Source: Azospirillum brasilense
Lineage (GTDB): Bacteria > Pseudomonadota > Alphaproteobacteria > Azospirillales > Azospirillaceae
Direction: 5' to 3'
Assembly (NCBI RefSeq): GCF_007827795.1
Contig: NZ_VITI01000001.1
Location: 434,001 to 498,000, forward strand
Length of the DNA stretch: 64,000 nt
Of the stretch, positions 36,712 to 44,574 are shown in pieces (position 1 is the first letter of the stretch; the number at the start of each line of letters is the position of its first letter). The notes under the pieces are model-generated. The model searched no databases, was not told the DNA's origin, and was given only the letters and a program-made list of their open reading frames with translations. A program made the position numbers and the translations under genes.

Positions 36712-37518
36712 ATGCTCTTCCGCCGCAAATCCCACCCCTCCAAAACCCAGGCCAAACCCCAGGCTCCCCGCGCGAAGGCCCCGCGCGCCCTGGCCGTCGC
36801 CGGCCTGCCCGTGCCGCTGGAGCTGCGGGAAAGCGCCCGCGCCCGCCGGATGACCCTGCGGGTGGACGCCGGACGCGGGCTGATCCAGGTGGTGATTCCG
36901 GTGGGTGTTCCGGAGGAGGAAGCGCTGCGCTTCGTCGGGCGGCACGACGGCTGGGTCCGGGCGCGGCTGGCCGCCCTGCCGCCGCAGCTTCCCTTCACCG
37001 ACGGAGCGACGGTGCCCTATCTGGGAATCGACCACGTCATCCGGCACAGCCCCGACCTGCGCGGGGCGACGCGACGGGAGGACGGCGCGATCCTGGTCGG
37101 CGGCCGGGCGGAGCATGTCGCCCGCCGGGTGCGCGACTTTCTGATGGCGGAGGCGCGGCGCGAGCTGGCCGAACGCTCGCGCGCCAAGGCCGCGCTGATC
37201 GGCGCGCGGGTCGCCGCCGTCACCGTGCGCGACACCAAGAGCCGCTGGGGAAGCTGTTCCGCCACCGGGCGGCTCTCCTTCTCCTGGCGGCTGATCCTGA
37301 CGCCGGAGGCGGTGCTGGATTACGTGGTGGGGCACGAGGTGGCGCATCTGCGCGAGATGAACCACTCCCAGCGCTTCTGGACGCTGTGCGCGCAGTTGAC
37401 CGGCGATGTGCGCACGCCCCGCCTCTGGCTGAAGGCCAACGGCACGCGGCTGCTGCGGTATGGCGAGGGAGCGGAAATGGTTTCACCTGCAAATGACGGT
37501 CATGCCGAAACGCCGTGA
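36712..37518 (+). CDS. YgjP/DUF45-type metallopeptidase (M48-like)
   Basis: 268 residues. The core carries the zinc-protease motif VVGHEVAHLREMNHS, with His-Glu-x-x-His and a later His, and the family hallmark DTKSRWGSCSATGRLSFSWR just before it. The N-terminal 100 residues are a basic tail and a small beta-rich domain. Such proteins are widespread and cytosolic but poorly characterised. ATG 36712 is chosen because the 36676 reading has no support; the basic leader (FRRKSHPSKTQAKPQ) is unusual. Confidence 0.82.
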   Translation: MLFRRKSHPSKTQAKPQAPRAKAPRALAVAGLPVPLELRESARARRMTLRVDAGRGLIQVVIPVGVPEEEALRFVGRHDGWVRARLAALPPQLPFTDGATVPYLGIDHVIRHSPDLRGATRREDGAILVGGRAEHVARRVRDFLMAEARRELAERSRAKAALIGARVAAVTVRDTKSRWGSCSATGRLSFSWRLILTPEAVLDYVVGHEVAHLREMNHSQRFWTLCAQLTGDVRTPRLWLKANGTRLLRYGEGAEMVSPANDGHAETP

Positions 37519-37581
37519 GGGGGTCGCGCCGAGGCTCTGCTAGAGTGCGCCTCCCCCACCGTTCCCGGCCCGACCTCTTCC

Positions 37582-38766
37582 ATGCCCCGTCCCGATTCCC
37601 TGACCGTCCGCGTGCTGCTGACGGCGCTCGTCGCCTTCGGCCCGCTGTCCACCGACCTCTATCTGCCGTCCCTGCCCACGCTGGTCACCGTGTTCGACAC
37701 GGACATCGCCACGGTGCAGTTGACCCTGTCGGTCTTCCTCGCCGGTTTCGCGGTGTCGCAGCTCGTCTACGGGCCGGTGTCCGACCGGTTCGGGCGGCGG
37801 CCCGCCCTGCTCGGCGGCATCCTCATCTATCTGGTGGCGAGCGCCGCCTGCGCGCTGACCGACGACATCGAGACACTGATCGTCGCGCGCTTCTTCCAGG
37901 CGCTGGGCGCCTGCTGCGGCCCGGTGGTGGCGCGGGCGGTGGTGCGCGACGTCTTCGGGCGCGACCGGGCGGCCACCGTCCTGGCCTATATGGCGATGGC
38001 GATGACGCTGGCCCCCGCCGCCGGCCCCATCCTCGGCGGCGTCCTGACGGAGTGGTTCGGCTGGCGGAGCAATTTTCTGCTGCTGACCGGCTTCGCCGCC
38101 CTGATCCTGGCCGCCACCTGGGCCCTGATGGGCGAGACCAACGCCAACCGCGACGAGACGGCGCTGCAGCCCGGCCGGCTGCTCGCCAACTACTCACGCC
38201 TGCTGCGCGACCGCGGCTTCGTCGGGCAGATGCTGACCGTGGCCTTCGCCTACAGCGGCATCTTCGCCTTCATTTCCGGGTCCAGCTTCGTGCTGATCGG
38301 GCGGCTGCACCTGACGCCCGCGCAGTTCGGCGCGAGCTTCGGCGTGGTGGTGCTGGGCTACGCGGTGGGCTCCTTCCTCGCCGGGCGGCTGAGCGCGCGG
38401 CTGGGCGGGCCGCGGATGATCCGCACCGGCACGGCGGTTTCGCTTGCCGGCGGGCTGATGGGGGTGGGGCTGGCACTGGGCGGGGTGCTGCATCTGGCGG
38501 CGGTGGTGGCGCCCGTCTTCCTCTTCATGCTGGGGGCCGGGCTGACCCTGCCCAACGCCATGGCCGGGGCGGTCGGCCCCTACCCGATGATGGCCGGGCT
38601 GGCCTCTTCCCTGGTCGGCTTCGTGCAGATGACCGTTGCGGCGCTGATCGGCGTGGTGATCGGGCACACCCACGCGGACAGCCAGCTTCCCATGATGACG
38701 GCCATCGGGCTGGTCGCCCTGGGCGCCGCACTGTCCCACCGGCTTCTGGTCACTCCTCGCGCTTGA
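37582..38766 (+). CDS. Bcr/CflA-type MFS drug exporter
   Basis: 394 residues, 12 predicted membrane helices, drug:proton antiporter of the Bcr/CflA (DHA1) subfamily. Signatures are STDLYLPSLPTL near helix 1, the motif A loop YGPVSDRFGRRPALL between helices 2 and 3, and VVARAVVRDVFGRDRA, which is characteristic of Bcr/CflA. Related proteins export bicyclomycin, sulfonamides or chloramphenicol; the substrate here is unknown. The 3' end overlaps the convergent mgtC gene by 17 bases. Confidence 0.88.
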   Translation: MPRPDSLTVRVLLTALVAFGPLSTDLYLPSLPTLVTVFDTDIATVQLTLSVFLAGFAVSQLVYGPVSDRFGRRPALLGGILIYLVASAACALTDDIETLIVARFFQALGACCGPVVARAVVRDVFGRDRAATVLAYMAMAMTLAPAAGPILGGVLTEWFGWRSNFLLLTGFAALILAATWALMGETNANRDETALQPGRLLANYSRLLRDRGFVGQMLTVAFAYSGIFAFISGSSFVLIGRLHLTPAQFGASFGVVVLGYAVGSFLAGRLSARLGGPRMIRTGTAVSLAGGLMGVGLALGGVLHLAAVVAPVFLFMLGAGLTLPNAMAGAVGPYPMMAGLASSLVGFVQMTVAALIGVVIGHTHADSQLPMMTAIGLVALGAALSHRLLVTPRA

Positions 38767-39235
38767 CGGAGTCCGGTATCCAGCGCAGGGCGTAGGAGAA
38801 GACGATCGTGACGGCGAGGCAGAGCGCCAGCGCCATGCCCGCCAGCACGTAGAACCCTGCCCCGCAAGCGATGCCCAGCGCGCCCGCCATCCAGATCAGC
38901 GCCGCGGTGGTCGCCCCGCGCACCGTGGTCCCGGCGCGGAACATCACCCCGGCGCTGATGAAGCCGATGGCCTGGGCGATACCCTGGATGACGCGGGTGG
39001 GGTCCATGTCGCCCCCACCGCCCCCACCGCCGCCCCTATGCCCGGCCATGCCCCAATAGAGTTCCAGCGCGACCAGAGTCGTCACCGCCGCGCTGATCGC
39101 CACCAACGTGTGGGTGCGCAGCCCCGCCGCCTTGCCGCGGATCTCGCGGTCGAGTCCCAGCGCCGCCCCGCAAACCGCCGCCGCGGCCAGCCGGGCCGCC
39201 ATGTCCCAGACCGGAATGGCCGTACTCAAGTCCAT
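38750..39235 (-). CDS. MgtC/SapB-family membrane protein
   Basis: 161 residues, about four or five membrane helices. Family signature GLDREIRGKAAGLRTHTLV in the first cytosolic loop and GIGFISAGVMFR-like segment (AQAIGFISAGVMFR). It contains a run of eight glycines (residues about 67-74) encoded by repeated CCCCCACCG units on the plus strand, a likely slippage site. MgtC proteins act in magnesium limitation or acid stress, though this one lacks the long C-terminal domain of Salmonella MgtC. Confidence 0.82.
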   Translation of the reverse strand: MDLSTAIPVWDMAARLAAAAVCGAALGLDREIRGKAAGLRTHTLVAISAAVTTLVALELYWGMAGHRGGGGGGGGDMDPTRVIQGIAQAIGFISAGVMFRAGTTVRGATTAALIWMAGALGIACGAGFYVLAGMALALCLAVTIVFSYALRWIPDSVKREE

Positions 39236-39456
39236 GTTATTCCTCCCTATTTTTACCTTTGCGTAACGCTTGCTACTTTTTTGCGCCCGGTCGCATTTTT
39301 CACTTTAAAAGGCGGCCCGTTCGATCTATGTAACCGCAACTCGCAAGCGCACGTGCCGCTGGCCCGCCCCTCGTCCTTTTCGAGATGTGGTTATGCAACG
39401 ACGTAACGCGTGATCCCCGACCGTCCCTTAAGCAAGGCGGCGTCTTGGAGGTTACG
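39236..39456. promoter_or_regulatory. Leader region upstream of the decarboxylase gene
   Basis: The 442-base gap between mgtC and the decarboxylase gene is the expected place for the speF RNA motif, a cis-regulatory element described upstream of alphaproteobacterial ornithine decarboxylase genes. I cannot fold or match it here, so the call is by position only. The part next to mgtC is AT-richer and should contain promoters for both divergent genes. A perfect palindrome CTGACCGGTCAG lies further down at 39593-39604. Confidence 0.35.
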
Positions 39457-39579
39457 ATGGTTCATGTTGTTGTGGGTGGGCGCCGGCTCACCCGTCTCCG
39501 ACTCTTTCCGGTTCTGTCCAGTTCGGCTCTTCCCCGCAAGGCGACGCGGCAGTCCAGTATGGGCGGCCTGAACGCCTGA
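39457..39579 (+). CDS. Candidate leader peptide upstream of the decarboxylase gene
   Basis: A 40-residue ORF starting at ATG 39457 with an excellent ribosome site, TTGGAGG at 39445-39451, five bases upstream. The peptide is strongly basic (GGRRLTRLRLFPVLSS, then PRKATRQSS). It ends 98 bases before the decarboxylase start. In E. coli a 34-residue arrest peptide senses ornithine upstream of speF; this peptide may do the same, but its sequence is unrelated as far as I can see. It could also be a stand-alone small protein. Confidence 0.5.
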   Translation: MVHVVVGGRRLTRLRLFPVLSSSALPRKATRQSSMGGLNA

Positions 39580-39677
39580 CCGTCTTTTCTTTCTGACCGG
39601 TCAGCAGCGTTCGGCCGCTCCGCCCCTGCTATTTCACAATTCGTCCGACACCTTCATCTTGCGTCCGGGAGACTGAG

Positions 39678-40814
39678 ATGACCGAAAAGATTGCGCGCTT
39701 TTTCGAAGAGCAGCGCCCGCAGACCCCGTGCCTCGTCGTCGATCTGGACGTCGTGGAAGCGAACTACCACGACCTGGAGGAAGCGCTCCCGGACGCCCGG
39801 ATCTTCTACGCCGTGAAGGCCAATCCGGCGCCGGAGATCCTCGGCCTGCTGACCCGTCTGGGCTCTGCCTTCGACACCGCCAGCGTCCCGGAAATCCAGA
39901 TGGTGCTGGCCGCCGGCTGCGCGCCGGAGCGCATCTCCTACGGCAACACCATCAAGAAGGAAGCGGACATCCGCCGCGCCTTCGAGCTGGGCGTCCGCCT
40001 GTTCGCCTTCGACAGCGAGGCGGAGCTGGAGAAGATCGCCCGCGCCGCCCCCGGCGCCCGCGTCTTCTGCCGCATCCTGACCTCCGGCGAGGGCGCCGAG
40101 TGGCCGCTGTCGCGCAAGTTCGGCTGCGACCTCGCCATGGCGCGGGAGCTGCTGCTGAAGGCCAAGGGCATGAACGTCGTTCCCTACGGCGTGTCCTTCC
40201 ACGTCGGCTCGCAGCAGAAGGACCTGATGCAGTGGGACCACGCCATCTTCCAGGTGGCGCAGCTGTTCCGCGAGCTTGAGGTGCTGGGCGTCGATCTCGG
40301 CATGATCAACCTGGGCGGCGGCTTCCCGACCCGCTACCGCACCGACGTGCCGGAGACCACCGCCTACGGCCAGGCCATCTTCGAGTCCCTGCGCACCCAC
40401 TTCGGCAACCGCCTGCCGGAAGCCATCGTGGAGCCGGGCCGCAGCATGGTCGGCAACGCCGGCATCATCGAGAGCGAGGTCGTCCTCGTCTCCCGCAAGT
40501 CGGCCAACGACGTGAAGCGCTGGGTCTATCTGGACATCGGCAAGTTCAGCGGTCTCGCCGAGACGATGGACGAGGCGATCCAGTACCCGATCCAGGTGAT
40601 GGGGGACGATGAGGAGGGCGACAGCGAGGCGGTCGTCCTGGCCGGCCCGACCTGCGACAGCGCCGACGTGCTCTACGAGCGCGCCGAGTACAAGCTGCCG
40701 ATGGACCTGAAGGCCGGCGACCGCGTGCGCATCCACGCCACGGGCGCCTACACGACCACCTACTCGGCGGTCTGCTTCAACGGCTTCGCCCCGCTCCAGC
40801 AGATCTGCATCTGA
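39678..40814 (+). CDS. Type III PLP-dependent ornithine/lysine decarboxylase
   Basis: 378 residues, alanine-racemase-fold decarboxylase of the eukaryotic-ODC type. It makes putrescine from ornithine, or cadaverine from lysine. The PLP lysine is in IFYAVKANPAPEI; the phosphate-binding region includes INLGGGFPTRY and EPGRSMVGNAG; the catalytic Cys is in GPTCDSADVLYE. The start is ATG 39678, preceded by GGGAGACTGAG. A long leader with a candidate leader ORF precedes it and a strong terminator follows. Substrate preference cannot be settled from sequence alone. Confidence 0.9.
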   Translation: MTEKIARFFEEQRPQTPCLVVDLDVVEANYHDLEEALPDARIFYAVKANPAPEILGLLTRLGSAFDTASVPEIQMVLAAGCAPERISYGNTIKKEADIRRAFELGVRLFAFDSEAELEKIARAAPGARVFCRILTSGEGAEWPLSRKFGCDLAMARELLLKAKGMNVVPYGVSFHVGSQQKDLMQWDHAIFQVAQLFRELEVLGVDLGMINLGGGFPTRYRTDVPETTAYGQAIFESLRTHFGNRLPEAIVEPGRSMVGNAGIIESEVVLVSRKSANDVKRWVYLDIGKFSGLAETMDEAIQYPIQVMGDDEEGDSEAVVLAGPTCDSADVLYERAEYKLPMDLKAGDRVRIHATGAYTTTYSAVCFNGFAPLQQICI

Positions 40815-40836
40815 TCGAGCGGCGGTTGGGTTCAAG

Positions 40837-40877
40837 AAAAAGGCCCCTCTTCCTTCGGGAAGAGGGGCCTTTTCTTT
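40837..40877 (+). terminator. Terminator of the decarboxylase gene
   Basis: AAAAGGCCCCTCTTCC (40837-40852) pairs exactly with GGAAGAGGGGCCTTTT (40857-40872) around a TTCG tetraloop, followed by CTTTT. The stem arms are nearly identical to those at 52107-52140. Confidence 0.95.
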
Positions 40878-40911
40878 TGGCCGCTCGCGAGAATACCAAG
40901 CCCCAGACGCG

Positions 40912-40947
40912 AAAAGGGCCGCTCCCTTAGACAGGGGCGGCCCTTTT
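40912..40947 (-). terminator. Terminator of the DUF1127 gene
   Basis: AAAAGGGCCGCTCCC (40912-40926) pairs with GGGGCGGCCCTTTT (40934-40947), with a T/G-type mismatch inside. On the minus strand it is followed by TTTT complement bases, placing it 33 bases past the stop at 40980. It can act in both directions. Confidence 0.8.
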
Positions 40948-40979
40948 CCTTGCGGTCTCCCGCAGCCGTGACGGCGGCA

Positions 40980-41198
40980 TCAAGCCTTCCAGAACGGCTT
41001 GCTGATCTCGCCTTCGACGTCGATCTGGGAAATCCCGATGTCGTGCAGCATCCGGTCGTCCAGCCGAGCCAGCTCGCGGCGGGTGATGGTGCGCTGCCGC
41101 CACAGGGCGAACGTGTCCAGAACGCTGTCCAGCACATACGCCACCGGAGCAGGGCGCAGGGTACGGCCGACGGGGGCCGTGCGCAGAGCGATTGCCAT
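40980..41198 (-). CDS. DUF1127 small protein (YjiS-like)
   Basis: A 72-residue DUF1127 protein. The conserved C-terminal segment is ITRRELARLDDRMLHDIGIS, the domain hallmark. Small DUF1127 proteins in alphaproteobacteria have been tied to phosphate, carbon or RNA-related stress control, but this one is unstudied. ATG 41198 has TAGGA eight bases upstream; ATG 41207 would add three residues. A long AT-richer gap and an operator-like palindrome lie upstream. Confidence 0.82.
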   Translation of the reverse strand: MAIALRTAPVGRTLRPAPVAYVLDSVLDTFALWRQRTITRRELARLDDRMLHDIGISQIDVEGEISKPFWKA

Positions 41199-41509
41199 GG
41201 TGGTCATCCTATCTTTGAAGGTCCCGAGGGGGCCTGCCGGAAGTGGCCGCCGCGCCCTCGCTTTGTGAGAAAGAATATTGCTCATCCCGCGCAAGCCCGC
41301 CACCGCCATGTGGGTATGCGAGCCGTGTGCTTTCTCGATAGCTGTCGTAGGAATATCACCGATGCAGGAATAATGGGCCAATGCACAGTTTTTGGGCGTC
41401 ACAAATTGTGCAGTTCACCAACAAACAGGGTTTAAAACAGAGCGCTGGACAGGCGTCGCGGTGCGTCCTACCTCTGGTTCCGACCGTCGTCCGACATCGA
41501 GTTCTTCCC
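41199..41509. promoter_or_regulatory. Divergent promoter region with CACAAATTGTG palindrome
   Basis: 311 bases between divergent DUF1127 and HAD genes. CACAAATTGTG at 41400-41410 is a perfect palindrome, and TGCACA (41383-41388) with TGTGCA (41407-41412) adds a wider inverted pair. Either could bind a dimeric regulator of one or both genes. No transcript start can be assigned. Confidence 0.4.
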
Positions 41510-42196
41510 ATGATCGACACCATCGCCTTCGACGGCGACGACACGCTGTGGCACAACGAGTCCCTGTTCTCGATGACGCAGGACCGCTTCCGCGCGCTGC
41601 TCGCCAACCATTTGGCCGATCCCGCAGACATCGACCGGCGGCTGTTGCAGGCCGAGCGCGAGAATCTTCGCGTCTACGGATACGGCATCAAGGGCTTCGT
41701 CCTGTCGATGATCGAGACGGCGGTGGACCTGACCGACGGGCGCATCGGCGGGCGGGACATCCAGAGCCTCGTCGAGTTCGGCAAGGCGATGCTGGAACAC
41801 CCGGTCGATCTGCTCGACGGGGTGCAGGAGGTGGTGGAGGGGCTGGCCGGGCGCTACCGTCTGCTGCTCGTCACCAAGGGCGACCTGTTCGACCAGGAAA
41901 GCAAGATCGCCCGCTCCGGCCTCGCCGAGCGGTTCGACGCCATCGAGATCGTCAGCGAGAAGGACCCGACCACCTACCGCCGCCTGCTCGACCGGCACGG
42001 GGTGGACCCGGCGCGCTTCGTCATGGTGGGCAATTCCGTGCGGTCGGACATCCTGCCCGTGCTGGCCGTCGGCGGCCACGCCGTCCATGTGCCCTACCAT
42101 GTCACCTGGGCGCACGAGGTGGCCGAGCCGCCCACCGAGAACTACCGCCGCATCGACAGCCTGCACGGCCTGCCGCCGCTGCTCGCCGCCTGGTGA
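41510..42196 (+). CDS. HAD-family phosphatase
   Basis: A 228-residue haloacid dehalogenase-like hydrolase. Motif I is AFDGDDTLW (Asp8 nucleophile, Asp10 acid; here the usual DxDxT is DGDDT), motif II is LLVTKGD, and motif III/IV is VGNSVRSDILP with EKDP before it. The cap domain is helical (about 20-95). It starts at ATG 41510 and is followed 13 bases later by a cupin gene, a pairing suggesting a small metabolic operon. The substrate is unknown. Confidence 0.85.
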   Translation: MIDTIAFDGDDTLWHNESLFSMTQDRFRALLANHLADPADIDRRLLQAERENLRVYGYGIKGFVLSMIETAVDLTDGRIGGRDIQSLVEFGKAMLEHPVDLLDGVQEVVEGLAGRYRLLLVTKGDLFDQESKIARSGLAERFDAIEIVSEKDPTTYRRLLDRHGVDPARFVMVGNSVRSDILPVLAVGGHAVHVPYHVTWAHEVAEPPTENYRRIDSLHGLPPLLAAW

Positions 42197-42209
42197 AAGG
42201 GAAACCGTG

Positions 42210-42566
42210 ATGAGCTTCGCCCTGCTGACCGACCCCGCCCGCCCCGCCGTGGAACCCGAAACCGGCGGCCCGGCCGCCGACCGCGTCCTGTCCGGCGCCC
42301 CGGTCTTCACCACCTGGAACGAGTATGAATCGGCGGACGGCAAGCGCTTCGCCGGGGTCTGGCGCTCCACCCCCGGTTCCTGGCGGATCGTCTACGACGA
42401 GTGGGAATATTGCGAGATCCTGGAAGGGACCAGCGCCATCAGCCACGCCGACGGGCGCCGGTGGGAGGTTGGCCCCGGCGATCGCTTCACGCTGGAACCG
42501 GGTTTCGACGGTGTGTGGGAGGTGCTGGAGACCACGACGAAGCGCTATGTGGTCATCCTGCCCTGA
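42210..42566 (+). CDS. Cupin-domain protein
   Basis: A 118-residue single-cupin protein of the type with EYCEILEGTSAISHADG (motif 1 region) and WEVGPGDRFTLEPGFDGVWEV (motif 2 region, split by a loop). Histidines of the classical cupin metal site are mostly missing (one in SHADG), so metal binding and catalysis are uncertain; relatives are annotated as putative ethanolamine-utilisation-like cupins. It probably shares the transcript with the HAD gene. Confidence 0.75.
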   Translation: MSFALLTDPARPAVEPETGGPAADRVLSGAPVFTTWNEYESADGKRFAGVWRSTPGSWRIVYDEWEYCEILEGTSAISHADGRRWEVGPGDRFTLEPGFDGVWEVLETTTKRYVVILP

Positions 42567-42573
42567 GGGGCGC

Positions 42574-42951
42574 TCAGCCACGCTCCCCGAACAGGTGAAC
42601 GGCGCCCAGGTCGGCGCGGTTCAGCACGACGACGGCCTTTCGCCCGATCTCCACCGCCAGCAGGCACAGCGCCATGATCGACACCACCAGGACGATCCGT
42701 GCGATGTCCCTCGCCCAGGCCCGCCGCTTGCGCCGTCGGGCGGCCAGATGCGTGGCCAGCTTCTGCCGCAAGGCGCTGCCGCGCCGCCCGTAGCCGCGCG
42801 TCCATCCACCCCAGCCACTCTCTATGGGCGGCGGATCATTCGGCGCGGGTGTCGTGGGAACGGGCAGTGCGGCGCCGCCCGCAGGCGGCGAATCGGCGTC
42901 AGGCGCGGTGGTCCGGCTGGCGGTCGCGCCGGGCGGGTCGGTCGCGGTCAC
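42574..42951 (-). CDS. Small membrane protein of unknown function
   Basis: 125 residues, not recognised. The N-terminal 50 residues are Pro/Ala/Thr-rich, then a strongly basic segment (HLAARRRKRRAWARD), followed by one membrane helix (about residues 84-105, IVLVVSIMALCLLAVEIG) and a short tail. It would be anchored in the inner membrane with a basic cytosolic face. It is convergent with the cupin gene. Confidence 0.5.
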   Translation of the reverse strand: MTATDPPGATASRTTAPDADSPPAGGAALPVPTTPAPNDPPPIESGWGGWTRGYGRRGSALRQKLATHLAARRRKRRAWARDIARIVLVVSIMALCLLAVEIGRKAVVVLNRADLGAVHLFGERG

Positions 42952-43052
42952 GGCGGTCTTCCTGCGGCGGAGGAACGGTCGATGGGCCGTTATCTACGCC
43001 ATTTTCATGAAAGCGCAACACGCCGCGCCCCGGCCCCCGGAAAGGACACGCG

Positions 43053-43088
43053 AAAAAAGCGGGGCCGCGGCGGATTGCCTCGCCCCGC
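43053..43088 (-). terminator. Terminator of the DUF971/Trm112 transcript
   Basis: On the minus strand GCGGGGC (43088-43082) pairs with GCCCCGC (43065-43059) and is followed by six Ts (43058-43053). It sits just past the DUF971 stop at 43099. Confidence 0.8.
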
Positions 43089-43098
43089 CTCCACTGCG

Positions 43099-43503
43099 TC
43101 AGCGACGGCCGCGGGGATCGCGGCTCAGCCCCTTGGCCTCCAGCTCCGCCAGATACTCCGCCCACAGGCGGTCCTGGTCCTCGCCCAGCTCGTACAGCAG
43201 CTTCCAGGAGTAGATGCCGCTGTCGTGCAGGTCGTCGAAGACGATCCGCAGGGCATAATGGCCGATCGCCTCCAGGCTCATGATGCCGACGTGGCGGCGG
43301 GCCGAGACGGTCTGCTTCTGGCCGGGACCGTGGCCCTGCACCTCGGCGCTGGGGCTGTGGACGCGCAGGAACTCCGCCGGATAGGAGAAGGTCCGGCCGT
43401 TGTCGAAATCGACCTCCAGCCGCTTCTCCTCCTTCTTCAGCCGGACTTCCACCGGCCAGTGCTTCGTGCCGAAGGCGTCCGACGCGAACCGCTCGTCGGA
43501 CAT
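43099..43503 (-). CDS. DUF971 (gamma-butyrobetaine hydroxylase N-terminal-like) protein
   Basis: A 134-residue DUF971 protein, the small zinc-binding-like fold found at the N-terminus of gamma-butyrobetaine dioxygenase and in stand-alone proteins near iron-sulfur genes. Recognisable segments are VEVRLKKEEKRLEVDFDNG, FSYPAEFLRVHSPSAEV and YALRIVFDDLHDSGIYSW. Its start shares a base with the Trm112 stop. Its biochemical role is not established. Confidence 0.85.
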   Translation of the reverse strand: MSDERFASDAFGTKHWPVEVRLKKEEKRLEVDFDNGRTFSYPAEFLRVHSPSAEVQGHGPGQKQTVSARRHVGIMSLEAIGHYALRIVFDDLHDSGIYSWKLLYELGEDQDRLWAEYLAELEAKGLSRDPRGRR

Positions 43504-43739
43504 CAGGCGGCCCCCGGCTTCCCGTCGAGGCTGCGGGCCTCGTCGATCAGCATGATCGGAATGCCGTCGCGGATCGGATAGGCCAGACCGGCGCGGTCGC
43601 TGATCAGCTCGGCGCGCTCGGCGTCGTAGCGCAGCGGCCCCTTGGTCAGCGGGCAGACGAGGATCTCCAGAAGCTTCGGATCGACGCGCGCCTGCGTCTT
43701 GCCGTCGGCGGGCGTGTTGTCGTGGGGGTGGGCGCTCAT
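43503..43739 (-). CDS. Trm112-family small protein
   Basis: 78 residues, Trm112/YcaR-like. The signature is [17 protein letters not shown] and [19 protein letters not shown]. Eukaryotic Trm112 activates several methyltransferases; bacterial relatives keep only part of the zinc site, as here with one Cys (CPLTKG). It is encoded immediately before DUF971 and after the LON-domain gene. Confidence 0.88.
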   Translation of the reverse strand: MSAHPHDNTPADGKTQARVDPKLLEILVCPLTKGPLRYDAERAELISDRAGLAYPIRDGIPIMLIDEARSLDGKPGAA

Positions 43740-43787
43740 GGATCGGGCCTCGCAGTCGGAGAGTGCAACATCGTTTGCAGGAAACGG

Positions 43788-44477
43788 TCAGTGACGCAGA
43801 GCGCCGCCGCCGTCCCCCTCATGGCCGTCGAGAATGGCCATCTCGACCAGGGCGATCAAGAGCTTCGCGCGCTCCGGCAGATCCGGCGTCTCCAGAAGAG
43901 CCTGCTTTTCGCTGGGCGAGAAGGGGCAGATCATGGCCAGTGAGGTGACCAGCCGCTCGTCCGGCGTGCCGTCGATGGACTTCCAGTCGACCGACAGCCC
44001 CTGCATCCGGAAATAGCCCTTCAGCCCGGCCAGCAGACGCGGGCGATCCAGCCCGCAGCCGTCGGCCCCGCCGCGCTCCAGAGGGTCGATCAGGTCGCCG
44101 GAGAAGCGGTCCCAATCCGCGGCGACGCGGCGGTAGCCGCGCTGGCCCTCCAGCTCCCGCATGATGGCGAAGCGGCTGACCCCGGTCAGGGTGATGATGT
44201 AGCGGCCATCCTCGGTCTCGGCGAAGCTGGTGATCCGCCCGGCGCAGCCGGTGCCGTAGACCGCCGGCTCGCGCAAGCGGCAAGCCGGGTCGGTCGGCTG
44301 GACCATGCCGATCATGCGGTCGCCGGCCAGCGCGTCCTCGACCATCGCGAGGTAGCGCGGCTCGAAGATGTTCAGCGGGAGGCGCCCGCGCGGCAGCAGA
44401 AGGACCCCCGCAAGCGGGAAGATCGGAAGCTGCCGCGGGAAGCGGTCCGGTGACGGGTCGATGGGGTTCCGGCTCAT
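43788..44477 (-). CDS. LON substrate-binding-domain protein
   Basis: 229 residues consisting of the Lon N-terminal domain alone (no AAA or protease parts). The start LPIFPLAGVLLLPRGRLPLNIFEPRY is typical. Such stand-alone proteins are often next to thioredoxin-TPR and Trm112 genes in alphaproteobacteria. It probably binds unfolded or regulatory proteins, but its activity is unknown. Confidence 0.88.
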   Translation of the reverse strand: MSRNPIDPSPDRFPRQLPIFPLAGVLLLPRGRLPLNIFEPRYLAMVEDALAGDRMIGMVQPTDPACRLREPAVYGTGCAGRITSFAETEDGRYIITLTGVSRFAIMRELEGQRGYRRVAADWDRFSGDLIDPLERGGADGCGLDRPRLLAGLKGYFRMQGLSVDWKSIDGTPDERLVTSLAMICPFSPSEKQALLETPDLPERAKLLIALVEMAILDGHEGDGGGALRH

Positions 44478-44574
44478 GCGACGAATATAGAACCCCCGCG
44501 CACGGCGAACAGAGTGGCCTGGAGCGGAACAGGCCGCGACCCGGAGTCGCCTCCGGCCCGCCGGCCCTCCGAAA

